Below, one piece after another: positions 7,640 through 15,639 of a stretch of 64,000 nt of DNA (within the stretch, counting starts at the first letter, position 1; every line of letters starts with the position of its first letter). Source of the DNA: Arthrobacter sp. 18067. GTDB taxonomy: Bacteria; Actinomycetota; Actinomycetes; Actinomycetales; Micrococcaceae. The stretch lies in contig NZ_CACSJJ010000025.1 in assembly GCF_902706295.1 (NCBI RefSeq), positions 18,625-82,624 of the forward strand. Direction: 5' to 3'. Both the position numbers and the translations under genes were made by a program. The notes under the pieces were generated by a model. That model saw only the letters and a program-made list of their open reading frames with translations, did no database searches and was not told where the DNA came from.

Positions 7640-9189
7640 CTACCCAGCCAGAACCCGTCAGCTGGGCAGCACCGGGCAAGGGCGTATGGGCACGCAATTT
7701 CCGACTCGGTGAGTGGCTCCCTGACCCGATGACACCGCTCTTCGCGGACTGGCTCGTTCCCCGGATCGAGTCCGGATTCCTCGACGGCATGGAGGGTGAT
7801 GTCCGTGTGCGTGTGCCGTTTCGATACGGCTCCGTCAACGGCTGGTATTTCAACTCCCCGCCCATTCCCAAACCCTGGACCGTGGCGTCTCTGATACTCC
7901 GCAGCCGGGGTCGCCTGCCGTGGTTCCTCGTCAACGTCCTTCTCCGAGTGTCAAGCAACCCAGCTGCCGCGCATCGGGCAGTCCTCCACGCGCTGGAACT
8001 GAAATGGCGTGAGCAATTGCTGCCCGAGTATCGGACACTCATCGGCCAGGCGGAGCGGGAAGCCGGGACGGCTTCGCCGGAAGGCCTTATCGAGACGGTC
8101 GACGCCATCAGTCGGCAGGCCGGAATACAGCTATGGTCCCTGGCCGTGGTGGGCGGGTCTGCCTGGAAGATGGAATCGGCACTGGCCAGCTTTTGGCGCA
8201 AGGAACTGGCCGGACCTCTCAGCGGACTCCCAGCGAGTCGGCTCGGCCACCAAGTACTCCTCCGTGGAGTGACTGGAACCCCGACAGCGCCGTCTCCGCA
8301 TGCTGTGTACTCCCTCGACTGGTACCACCCCACTGCCGGCGAGATGGGGCAACCGGATCTGGCCGCGGCTGTGGAGTCCCGGATCGAGGTCTCTTCGAAG
8401 CTGAGTGAGCAACGGTCCCAGGTCGAAGCCGCGGCCCGCAACGCCCTGCTTGACTCCCCTGGGATGCTGACGCGATTCGACTCCCTGCTCACGATGACCC
8501 GCTACTACGCCGCCGTGCGGGAAGAGCAAGCCCAGCACCTGAGCCTGGGGTGGCCGGTCCTGCGCCGCTGCGCCCTACGGCTGGGCGAGCACCTCGTCTC
8601 CAGTGGCACCATTGCCGATCCCCAGGACATGCACTTCCTCACTGTGGACGAGACGTTGGACGAGGTCCGGCACCCGAAAAAGGACTTGCGAGCCCAAGTG
8701 GAGAGCCGCCGAACCACCTGGCATCTGCAAAGGCAACTGGACGCACCACTCACCATTGGCAAACCCGTGAGGTTTGGAGGCGAACCGGGCAGGTCAGGAT
8801 ACGATCCCGTGGCAAACGCCGTGGAAGCAGCCAGAACCTCTTCCGAATATCCAAAGGATGCCATCGTCGGCCACCCGGCCAGCACTGGGCGCGCAAGCGG
8901 CAGGGTGCGGATCATGGAGGGACCAAAGGATTTCAGCAGCTTCCAGGCGGGCGAAATCCTGGTTGCCCGCTCCACGGCACCGGCGTGGACACCGCTCTTC
9001 ACCAGGGCAGCCGCCGTGGTCACCGACGGAGGAACGCTCGCCGCCCACGCCTCGATCATTGCCCGTGAATACGGAATCCCCGCCGTTGTGGGAACGGGCG
9101 ACGCAACCCGGCGCCTCCATACAGGCCAGCTGGTGACCGTGGATGGCGGCGCGGGTTACGTCGTCCCGGATGACGGATCAGCGGACTAA
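7636..9189 (+). CDS. PEP-utilising/rifampin-phosphotransferase-like protein lacking the ATP-grasp domain
   Basis: A 517-residue protein matching the middle and C-terminal parts of rifampin phosphotransferase. It has a long helical substrate-binding-like region (WLPDPMTPLFADWLVPRIE and onward) and a C-terminal swivelling phosphohistidine domain with GGTLAAHASIIARE, where His471 is the expected phospho-carrier, followed by YGIPAVVGTG. Full-length family enzymes begin with an ATP-binding domain of about 310 residues that phosphorylates this histidine; here it is absent and no such gene precedes it. The protein may use a separately encoded ATP-grasp partner or may be a degenerate enzyme. It overlaps the convergent MMPL gene by 4 bases. 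Confidence 0.7.
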   Translation: MTTQPEPVSWAAPGKGVWARNFRLGEWLPDPMTPLFADWLVPRIESGFLDGMEGDVRVRVPFRYGSVNGWYFNSPPIPKPWTVASLILRSRGRLPWFLVNVLLRVSSNPAAAHRAVLHALELKWREQLLPEYRTLIGQAEREAGTASPEGLIETVDAISRQAGIQLWSLAVVGGSAWKMESALASFWRKELAGPLSGLPASRLGHQVLLRGVTGTPTAPSPHAVYSLDWYHPTAGEMGQPDLAAAVESRIEVSSKLSEQRSQVEAAARNALLDSPGMLTRFDSLLTMTRYYAAVREEQAQHLSLGWPVLRRCALRLGEHLVSSGTIADPQDMHFLTVDETLDEVRHPKKDLRAQVESRRTTWHLQRQLDAPLTIGKPVRFGGEPGRSGYDPVANAVEAARTSSEYPKDAIVGHPASTGRASGRVRIMEGPKDFSSFQAGEILVARSTAPAWTPLFTRAAAVVTDGGTLAAHASIIAREYGIPAVVGTGDATRRLHTGQLVTVDGGAGYVVPDDGSAD

Positions 9190-11360
9190 CGCCCCACCGA
9201 GGCTTCTTCCTCCTCGCGAGACCCAACCGAGGCCGCTGACGACTGACGTCCAAGCTTGCCCGGCCACCAGATCTTGCTGCCGATGTCGTACGCCAGCGCG
9301 GGTACCAGCAACGAGCGGACCAGCACCGTATCCAGGAGCACACCGAACGCCACGATGAACGCGAGCTGCACCAGGAACATGATGGGGATGACGCCCAGCG
9401 CAGCAAACGTAGCGGCCAGCACAACACCAGCGGAGGTGATGACGCCACCAGTAACAGCCAGACCCCGCAGGATTCCGGGCCGCGTTCCGTGCTTCAGCGA
9501 CTCCTCACGGACCCGGCTCATCAGGAAGATGTTGTAGTCAACGCCCAGGGCCACCAGGAACACGAATCCGAACAAGGGCACGGTGGCGTCAGCCCCGGAG
9601 AATCCGAAGATCCCGTTGAACACCCATGCAGAGACACCCATTGCAGCCCCATAGGACAGAACCACGGACAGCACCAGCAGCACCGGAGCCACCACCGAAC
9701 GCAGCAGGAGCATCAGGATGAACAGGATGACCACCAGCACGATCGGGATAATGACCACCAAGTCGCGTTGCGCGGTGGTGTTGGTATCCAGAGCGGTCGC
9801 CGTCACTCCACCCACAAGAGCATCGGAATCAACCTCGCGTACCGCCACCCGCAGCGACTTCACAGCTTCCTCAGCCTCAATCGAGTCCGCGGCGGAGTTC
9901 AGCGTGGCGTTAATGAGCACCCGGCCGTCGCGGACTGCGGGTTCAGCAGGCGCGCCGGGAGCGCCAGTGATTGGCACGTTTCCGTCCGCCAGAAGATAGG
10001 CGTCACCCACGCCGTCGGCCGCTTTGACTTTGTCCAGGACCTGCTGCGCGGCACCTTGCGAGGCGACGACGACGGCGGGGCTTCCGCTGCCGGCGTCGAA
10101 GTGGCGCGCCAGCGCGTCCTGGCCGTCAACGGCGTCCGACTGGGAGAGGATGACATCCGTTTGCGGGACACCGTTGGCCTTCAACTGCATCAGGCCTGTC
10201 GAAGCAGCGAGGAGCAGCAGGACCGAAGCCACCCAGACAACCCGTGGCCGCTTGGAGACCAGAGTTCCAATGCCGCGCCATAGACCCTTTTGCCCCTCAA
10301 GGCCGGTGACGATCTCGGGTTCGCGTTCGTCGTCGGGCAGCAGCTTGGGCCGGAAGGGCCAGAAGGCCGCACGACCGAGCAGCGCCATGAGCGCGGGCAG
10401 CAAGGTGAGGGCAGCGAACAGCGAACAAAGGATACCGGCCGCCGCGACGGGCCCCAGCGCCTTGTTGGAGTTCAGGTCCGAGAAGAGCAGGCAGAGCAAC
10501 GCGATGATGACAGTGGCGCCGGAGGCAAGGATCGGTTCGAACGATGCTTTCCATGCGGTGATCACAGCCTGCGTGCGGTTGGTGGTGTGCGTTAGCGCCT
10601 CACGGAAACGCGCCACATAGAGCAACGCATAGTCGGTGGCAGCACCGATGACCAGGATGGAGAGAATGCCTTGGCTCTGGCCGTTCAACTGGATCCACCC
10701 CAGTTTCGCCATGCCGAAGACCAGCAGGATGGCAGCGCACAAGGCGAACACCGAGGTAAACAGCACAGCCAACGGCAGCACAACTGAGCGGTACACCAGA
10801 AGCAGGATCAGGAACACAGCACCCAACGCAACCAGCAGCAGGATGCCGTCGATCCCACCAAATGCGTTGACGAGGTCCGCGGTCAGGCCGGCAGGTCCCG
10901 TAACGAAAGCCTTCATGCCGTCGGGCGCGCCGGGCTGGACCACGTCGCGCAGCTCCTGGACTTTCGCGCGCAGCTCATCGGAGGACGCCATCGGCACGAT
11001 GAACTGGACGGCCTTGCCATCTTCGGACGGGATAGGTCCGACGACGGCGCTCCCCAGCTTGAGTGCCTCAATGTCGGCTTTCAGCTGGGCTGCTTCGCCG
11101 AGCTGTGCCGGCGTGAATGCGGCGTCGTTCTCCACGATGACTACGGCAGGGATCTCGTCGGAGTCCCGGAATTTTGCCTGCCAGTCTCCGGCTTCCGTTG
11201 CTTCGGCACCGGCCGGGAGGAATGAGGCTTGGTCGTTGGACGAGACTTCGTCCAGGCGCCCGAACGTGGGGCCGCCAATTCCTGCGATGCCCAGCCAGGT
11301 GATGACCAGCACCACGGGCAGCAGCCAGCGCAGCCAGAACGGTACTTTCTGCGGGTTCAT
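9186..11360 (-). CDS. MMPL/RND-type membrane exporter
   Basis: A 724-residue protein with two repeated halves, each a helix, a large extracytoplasmic domain and a five-helix bundle, the MmpL layout. The paired Asp-Tyr residues that carry protons in MmpL proteins are visible as ATDYALLYVARFRE (first half) and GVDYNIFLMSRVREE (second half). Substrates in the family are lipids or drugs. The start is ATG 11360 (MNPQKVPFW), just before the first membrane helix; longer in-frame extensions to 11579 run through the operator region and into the divergent marR gene. The divergent MarR gene suggests drug- or lipid-responsive control. Confidence 0.88.
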   Translation of the reverse strand: MNPQKVPFWLRWLLPVVLVITWLGIAGIGGPTFGRLDEVSSNDQASFLPAGAEATEAGDWQAKFRDSDEIPAVVIVENDAAFTPAQLGEAAQLKADIEALKLGSAVVGPIPSEDGKAVQFIVPMASSDELRAKVQELRDVVQPGAPDGMKAFVTGPAGLTADLVNAFGGIDGILLLVALGAVFLILLLVYRSVVLPLAVLFTSVFALCAAILLVFGMAKLGWIQLNGQSQGILSILVIGAATDYALLYVARFREALTHTTNRTQAVITAWKASFEPILASGATVIIALLCLLFSDLNSNKALGPVAAAGILCSLFAALTLLPALMALLGRAAFWPFRPKLLPDDEREPEIVTGLEGQKGLWRGIGTLVSKRPRVVWVASVLLLLAASTGLMQLKANGVPQTDVILSQSDAVDGQDALARHFDAGSGSPAVVVASQGAAQQVLDKVKAADGVGDAYLLADGNVPITGAPGAPAEPAVRDGRVLINATLNSAADSIEAEEAVKSLRVAVREVDSDALVGGVTATALDTNTTAQRDLVVIIPIVLVVILFILMLLLRSVVAPVLLVLSVVLSYGAAMGVSAWVFNGIFGFSGADATVPLFGFVFLVALGVDYNIFLMSRVREESLKHGTRPGILRGLAVTGGVITSAGVVLAATFAALGVIPIMFLVQLAFIVAFGVLLDTVLVRSLLVPALAYDIGSKIWWPGKLGRQSSAASVGSREEEEASVGR

Positions 11361-11402
11361 GAGTCCTTCTTCAGTGGGGAAGCTTGAGGTCTTTATTCCA
11401 CC

Positions 11403-11417
11403 ATAGATTATCTCTAT
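11403..11417. promoter_or_regulatory. Candidate MarR operator
   Basis: ATAGA-N5-TCTAT is a perfect inverted repeat (ATAGA 11403-11407, TCTAT 11413-11417) inside an imperfect CCAT...ATGG dyad, in the 165-base interval between the divergent MMPL and MarR genes. It lies 43 bases upstream of the MMPL start and overlaps a TAATCT -10-like hexamer on the minus strand. MarR repressors bind dyads of this size over promoters. Confidence 0.5.
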
Positions 11418-11525
11418 CATGGAACTATTCCAAGGCTGTTCGGACGCTGATGCCGGTTTCCCCGGCAGCTGGGAGTAATATCCGGAAGGCAGTAAACAAG
11501 AGACCACGCTGGCAGGAGGGCGGAC

Positions 11526-12065
11526 ATGTCGAACCCAACAGCCCCGCGACCCCACAGCAGCGGACCCGCAGCCGGCCACGACCCGTCAGGCCGCCCCGAC
11601 AACGCGGCTCCCCAGGAACTTGTCCGGCTCCTCCAGGACTTCACGCTCGAAGCCAACCACTATGTTGACGCCGCAGGCGGCCGGAACGACATGCACCGCA
11701 CGGACCTCAATGCGCTCGCTGTGATCATGCGCCACTCCGCAGCGGGCAAGGTGGTCACGCCCGGCGTCCTTCGCACCGAACTCAGACTCAGCTCCCCCGC
11801 AACCACTGCGTTGGTTGATCGCCTGCATGCCAGCGGACACGTGGTGCGCGAACGCCTTGGCACCGACCGGCGCCAGGTCCAGCTGCACATGACACCCAAG
11901 GCCTACCGCGACGGAAGCGCCATGTTCATGCCACTCGCCATCCGCATGGGCAAGGCCATGGCGGCGTACAGCGCCGAGGAATTGGACCTCGTCCAGCGCT
12001 TCATGACGGACATGGTGGAGGCCACCCTCGCCGCCCGTGAAGAAGCCACGCGCAAGAGTGACTAG
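11526..12065 (+). CDS. MarR-family transcriptional regulator
   Basis: A 179-residue regulator with a MarR winged helix: the helix-turn-helix lies in GVLRTELRLSSPATTALVDRLHASGHVVRE, and the wing in RLGTDRRQVQLHMTPKA. It begins with a disordered Pro/Ser-rich stretch of about 35 residues, longer than usual. The start at 11526 has a strong AGGAGGGCGG ribosome binding site. It is divergent from the MMPL exporter gene and probably represses it. The ligand is unknown. Confidence 0.88.
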   Translation: MSNPTAPRPHSSGPAAGHDPSGRPDNAAPQELVRLLQDFTLEANHYVDAAGGRNDMHRTDLNALAVIMRHSAAGKVVTPGVLRTELRLSSPATTALVDRLHASGHVVRERLGTDRRQVQLHMTPKAYRDGSAMFMPLAIRMGKAMAAYSAEELDLVQRFMTDMVEATLAAREEATRKSD

Positions 12066-12109
12066 CCGCAAGGCACCTAAATTCATCGTCCAAGTTGTAG
12101 CGTTTCCCT

Positions 12110-12925
12110 ATGAACGCGCAGCAGCCTGAAGATGTCTACACCCACGGACACCACGAGTCGGTTGTCCGGGCCCACGCCTCACGGACGGTCGAGAATTCGG
12201 CCGCGTTTGTGATTCCCCATCTCACCGCAGGGACGTCAGTACTCGATGTCGGGTGCGGGCCGGGCAGCATCACCTGCGATTTCGCGGGGATGGTTGCGCC
12301 CGCGCAAGTGATCGGTTTGGACCGGTCTGCGGATATCGTCGCTCAGGCCACCGAGCTGGCCACCGAGCGTGGCGTGGACAACGTGACGTTCCAGACCGGC
12401 AATATCTACGATCTCGACTTCGAGGATGAGTCGTTCGACCTCGTCCACGCCCACCAGGTGCTCCAGCACCTCACCGACCCCGTCGCGGCATTGCGCGAGA
12501 TGCGCCGGGTAGCCAAGCCCGGCGCCATCGTTGCAGTGCGCGACGCCGATTTCCACGGCATGAGTTGGTACCCGGAAGTCCCGGAGCTGGACGACTGGAT
12601 GGAGCTCTACCAAAAGATAGCCCGCCGCAACGGAGCAGAACCCGACGCCGGCCGTCGCTTGGTTTCGTGGGCCCAGCAGGCAGGTTTCACCCAGGTCGCT
12701 CCCACCAGCAGCAACTGGCTGTACGCCACAGCCCAACAGCGCGCCTGGCAGTCCAGGGTCTGGAGCGAACGGGTGCTGCACTCTGCCTTTGCCGAACAGG
12801 CGTTGGAGTACGGCTTCGCCAACGAGGCCGACCTCGCCCGGATCGCCGCTGGCTGGCACCGTTGGGGAGCCACCGATGACGGCTACTTCCTGATTCCCAA
12901 CGGCGAAGTCATTGCCCGGGCGTAG
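12110..12925 (+). CDS. Class I SAM-dependent methyltransferase
   Basis: A 271-residue methyltransferase. Motif I is VLDVGCGPG (about residues 44-52), followed by the acidic GLDRSADI loop that contacts the SAM ribose, and the HAHQVLQHLTDP segment typical of UbiE/COQ5-like enzymes. The C-terminal 100 residues (WLYATAQQRAWQSRVWSERV) would form the substrate lid. Similar actinobacterial proteins are annotated only as methyltransferases and I cannot name the substrate. It stands alone between marR and the ECF42 operon. Confidence 0.85.
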   Translation: MNAQQPEDVYTHGHHESVVRAHASRTVENSAAFVIPHLTAGTSVLDVGCGPGSITCDFAGMVAPAQVIGLDRSADIVAQATELATERGVDNVTFQTGNIYDLDFEDESFDLVHAHQVLQHLTDPVAALREMRRVAKPGAIVAVRDADFHGMSWYPEVPELDDWMELYQKIARRNGAEPDAGRRLVSWAQQAGFTQVAPTSSNWLYATAQQRAWQSRVWSERVLHSAFAEQALEYGFANEADLARIAAGWHRWGATDDGYFLIPNGEVIARA

Positions 12926-12949
12926 TTTTCCAAAAAGTTTCCCGAACCA

Positions 12950-12976
12950 TGTAGAAAAGCCCACCGCAGTTCCGAC
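12950..12976 (+). promoter_or_regulatory. Candidate ECF42 sigma-factor promoter
   Basis: TGTAGA (12950-12955) and CGAC (12973-12976) are separated by 17 bases, 48 bases before the YCII gene. Group ECF42 sigma factors are reported to recognise a TGTCGA -35 and a CGA-containing -10 and to control their own DGPF-gene operon, so this fits autoregulation with one mismatch in the -35. Confidence 0.45.
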
Positions 12977-13023
12977 CATGAGTGAAAGCACCCACAAAGG
13001 GCGCCCCTCACAAGGAGTTTGAG

Positions 13024-13383
13024 ATGAAATACATGATCATGATGTTCGGGTCGGCCGAAGGCATGATGGAAACCGCAGATCCGGAGTGGATCAAGGAAAT
13101 GATCGGGTTCATGATCCAGATCGACAAGGACCTGACCGAATCCGGTGAACTCGTTTTCAACGCGGGCCTGGCCGATGGCAGCACCGCGAAGCTCGTCAAG
13201 CAGACACCGGACGGCGTCATCACCACAGACGGTCCCTACGCCGAATCCAAGGAGTCCCTGGTGGGCTACTGGGTGGTTGATGTCGCAAGTGAGGAACGCG
13301 CCGTCGAGATCTGTTCAAGCATTGTGAAGTACTCGCAGGTTGTTGAGCTTCGCGCCATCCCGGACGGGCCGCCCGAGGTCTAG
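13024..13383 (+). CDS. YCII/DGPF-domain protein paired with ECF42 sigma factor
   Basis: A 119-residue protein of the YCII-related (DGPF) family. The family motif appears as TTDGPYAESKE, with a preceding KYMIMMFG strand. DGPF proteins are small dimeric proteins of uncertain function, almost always encoded beside ECF42-type sigma factors and suspected to take part in signalling. It has an AAGGAG ribosome binding site 6 bases from the ATG at 13024, and is followed after 3 bases by the sigma factor gene. Confidence 0.88.
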   Translation: MKYMIMMFGSAEGMMETADPEWIKEMIGFMIQIDKDLTESGELVFNAGLADGSTAKLVKQTPDGVITTDGPYAESKESLVGYWVVDVASEERAVEICSSIVKYSQVVELRAIPDGPPEV

Positions 13384-13386
13384 CCT

Positions 13387-14613
13387 TTGGCCGAGTCTTC
13401 ACCGGAAGCACGAATCGAGGACCTGCTGCGCACCTTGGCGCCGCAGGTCCTCGGCGTGCTGGCCCGGACGCATGGGCAGTTCGATGCCTGCGAGGATGCC
13501 GTCCAGGAAGCACTCCTTGAGGCCTCCCTTCAGTGGCCAACCGCCCTGCCGGACAACCCGAGGGCCTGGCTGATGGCAGTCGCGTCCCGTCGGCTGGTGG
13601 ACTTTTATCGAAGCGAAAGCGCCCGACGTGCACGGGAGGAACGCGTCGCGGCCATGAATGGTGACTTCTCCTACAGCTCCGCATCAGAAGCCGACGACAC
13701 CCTCACCCTGATGTTCCTCTGCTGCCACCCAGCGTTGTCAGCACCGTCGCAACTCGCCTTGACGTTGCGGGCAGTCGGAGGACTCACGACGGCGGAAATC
13801 GCCTCGGCCTTCCTGGTCCCCGAAGCGACAATGGGACAGCGCATCAGCCGCGCGAAGCAAAGGATCCAGAAGGCGGGGGCCACGTTCAGCATGCCGCCGG
13901 CATCCGAGCGCAAGGCGAGGCTCGGCGTCGTACTTCACGTCCTGTACCTGATCTTCAACGAAGGCTACGCGGCAAGCTCAGGTGAGTCCCTGCAGCGTGA
14001 GGAGCTCACCACGGAGGCCATCCGGCTGACGCGCTTGCTGCTGGCTGTTGTGCCGCGTGAGTTGGAGGCAACCGGCCTGTTGGCGCTGATGCTGCTCACT
14101 GATTCCCGCCGCTCCGCCCGGGCAACAGCCGACGGCATGCCGGTGCCGCTTGCCGAGCAGGACCGGAGCCTGTGGAACCACGGGCAGATTGACGAGGGCA
14201 TCGCCCTCCTGTCTTCCGTGTTGGGACGGGGCGCGGCCGGGCCGTACCAACTCCAAGCAGCAATCGCTGCCGTTCATGCGGAGGCCGCCTCCAACGATGA
14301 CACTGATTGGCCGCAGATCCTTGCCCTGTACACAGTCCTTGAAGCCGTAGCGCCAAGTCCGGTGGTTGCACTGAACCGCGCGGTTGCCGTGGCCATGGTG
14401 AACGGTCCCGTTGCCGGACTTGAGTTGCTGGCCGGGCTGGATTCGGTGCTTGGGCGGTCTCACCGACTGGATGTTGTACGCGGGCATCTGCTGGAAATGG
14501 CAGGCTTCCTTGCAGAGGCACGTGCCGCCTACCTGTCCGCTGCGAAGACGACCGGGAGCCTGCAGGAGCGGCGGTACTTGATGGGTAAAGTGGCGAGGCT
14601 GGACGGGCAATGA
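13387..14613 (+). CDS. ECF42-group RNA polymerase sigma factor with C-terminal extension
   Basis: A 408-residue sigma factor. Region 2 covers about residues 15-75 (DAVQEALLEASLQWP, NPRAWLMAVASRRLVDFYR), and region 4 about 115-170 with the helix-turn-helix GLTTAEIASAFLVPEATMGQRISRAK (split by me as one motif). A helical C-terminal extension of roughly 230 residues, including LYLIFNEGYAAS, is diagnostic of ECF42 proteins, which lack a classical anti-sigma factor; the extension is thought to modulate activity. Translation starts at TTG 13387, with GAGG 8 bases upstream inside the YCII gene's end. Confidence 0.9.
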   Translation: MAESSPEARIEDLLRTLAPQVLGVLARTHGQFDACEDAVQEALLEASLQWPTALPDNPRAWLMAVASRRLVDFYRSESARRAREERVAAMNGDFSYSSASEADDTLTLMFLCCHPALSAPSQLALTLRAVGGLTTAEIASAFLVPEATMGQRISRAKQRIQKAGATFSMPPASERKARLGVVLHVLYLIFNEGYAASSGESLQREELTTEAIRLTRLLLAVVPRELEATGLLALMLLTDSRRSARATADGMPVPLAEQDRSLWNHGQIDEGIALLSSVLGRGAAGPYQLQAAIAAVHAEAASNDDTDWPQILALYTVLEAVAPSPVVALNRAVAVAMVNGPVAGLELLAGLDSVLGRSHRLDVVRGHLLEMAGFLAEARAAYLSAAKTTGSLQERRYLMGKVARLDGQ

Positions 14614-14631
14614 CCCCATATAGTCGAACCC

Positions 14632-15615
14632 ATGGAACAGCGCATACTTGGCAAGACCGGCCGATCCGTCTCTACGGTGGGTCTGGGCACCTGGCAACTC
14701 GGAGCGGACTGGGGTGACGTCACCGAAGAGGACGCGGTTGCCGTGTTGGAAGCCTCGGTCGATGCCGGCGTCAATTTCTTCGACACCGCTGACGTCTATG
14801 GGGATGGCCGCAGCGAACAGATCATCGGACGCTTCCTGCGTGCCAATCCGGATCTGGGCATCACGGTAGCCACCAAGATGGGCCGCCGCGTGGATCAACT
14901 GCACGGGAATTACACGCTGGACAACTTCAGGGCATGGACGGACCGTTCACGCCGCAACCTGCAGCAGGACACCCTGGACCTGGTCCAGTTGCACTGCCCG
15001 CCCACCTCCGTTTACAGCAGCGCCGAGGTTTACGACGCACTGGACACCCTGGTCAGTGAAGGCGCCATCCGCAACTACGGCGTCAGCGTCGAACGCACGG
15101 ATGAAGCACTCGAAGCCATCAAACGTGGCAACACCGCATCCGTTCAGATCATCCTGAATGCCTTCCGACTCAAGCCCCTCGACGAAGTGCTTCCGGCGGC
15201 CAAGGAAGCAGGCGTCGGAATCATCGCGCGCGTGCCGCTGGCCTCCGGTTTGCTGTCCGGGAAATACACGGCCGCGACGGAATTCCCCGCGGACGACCAC
15301 CGGAACTACAACCGCGACGGGTCCTCATTCGACGTCGGCGAGACCTTCTCCGGCGTCGATTTCGCCACCGGCGTCAAGGCGGCCCAGGAGTTCAGCGGAT
15401 TAGTGCCCGACGGCGTCACCACCGTGCAGGCGGCCCTCGCCTGGGTCATCGCCCAAGACGGCGTCACTGCGGTCATTCCCGGTGCCCGTTCGGCTGAGCA
15501 AGCACGGGCCAACGCTGAAGCTGGAGGGCTGCAGGTCGTCGGAGCCGGGTTGGCTGACGGAGTCCGGGACATTTACGACCGCTACTTCCGCGAAGCGATC
15601 CACCCGCGCTGGTAG
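14632..15615 (+). CDS. Aldo/keto reductase
   Basis: A 327-residue NADPH-dependent oxidoreductase with a TIM-barrel fold. The catalytic tetrad is readable: Asp and Tyr in FFDTADVYGDGRSE, Lys in VATKMGR, and His in LVQLHCPP. The C-terminal IPGARSAEQARANAEAG binds the NADP phosphate. The physiological carbonyl substrate cannot be predicted. It begins 18 bases after the ECF42 gene and may be co-transcribed with it. Confidence 0.9.
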   Translation: MEQRILGKTGRSVSTVGLGTWQLGADWGDVTEEDAVAVLEASVDAGVNFFDTADVYGDGRSEQIIGRFLRANPDLGITVATKMGRRVDQLHGNYTLDNFRAWTDRSRRNLQQDTLDLVQLHCPPTSVYSSAEVYDALDTLVSEGAIRNYGVSVERTDEALEAIKRGNTASVQIILNAFRLKPLDEVLPAAKEAGVGIIARVPLASGLLSGKYTAATEFPADDHRNYNRDGSSFDVGETFSGVDFATGVKAAQEFSGLVPDGVTTVQAALAWVIAQDGVTAVIPGARSAEQARANAEAGGLQVVGAGLADGVRDIYDRYFREAIHPRW

Positions 15616-15639
15616 CCGGCTGGCCGCCGTCGAGCGCTT

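Noticed and set aside
11361..11579. N-terminal extension of the MMPL protein
   Set aside because: It passes through the MarR operator and part of marR; ATG 11360 directly precedes the first membrane helix expected for the family.
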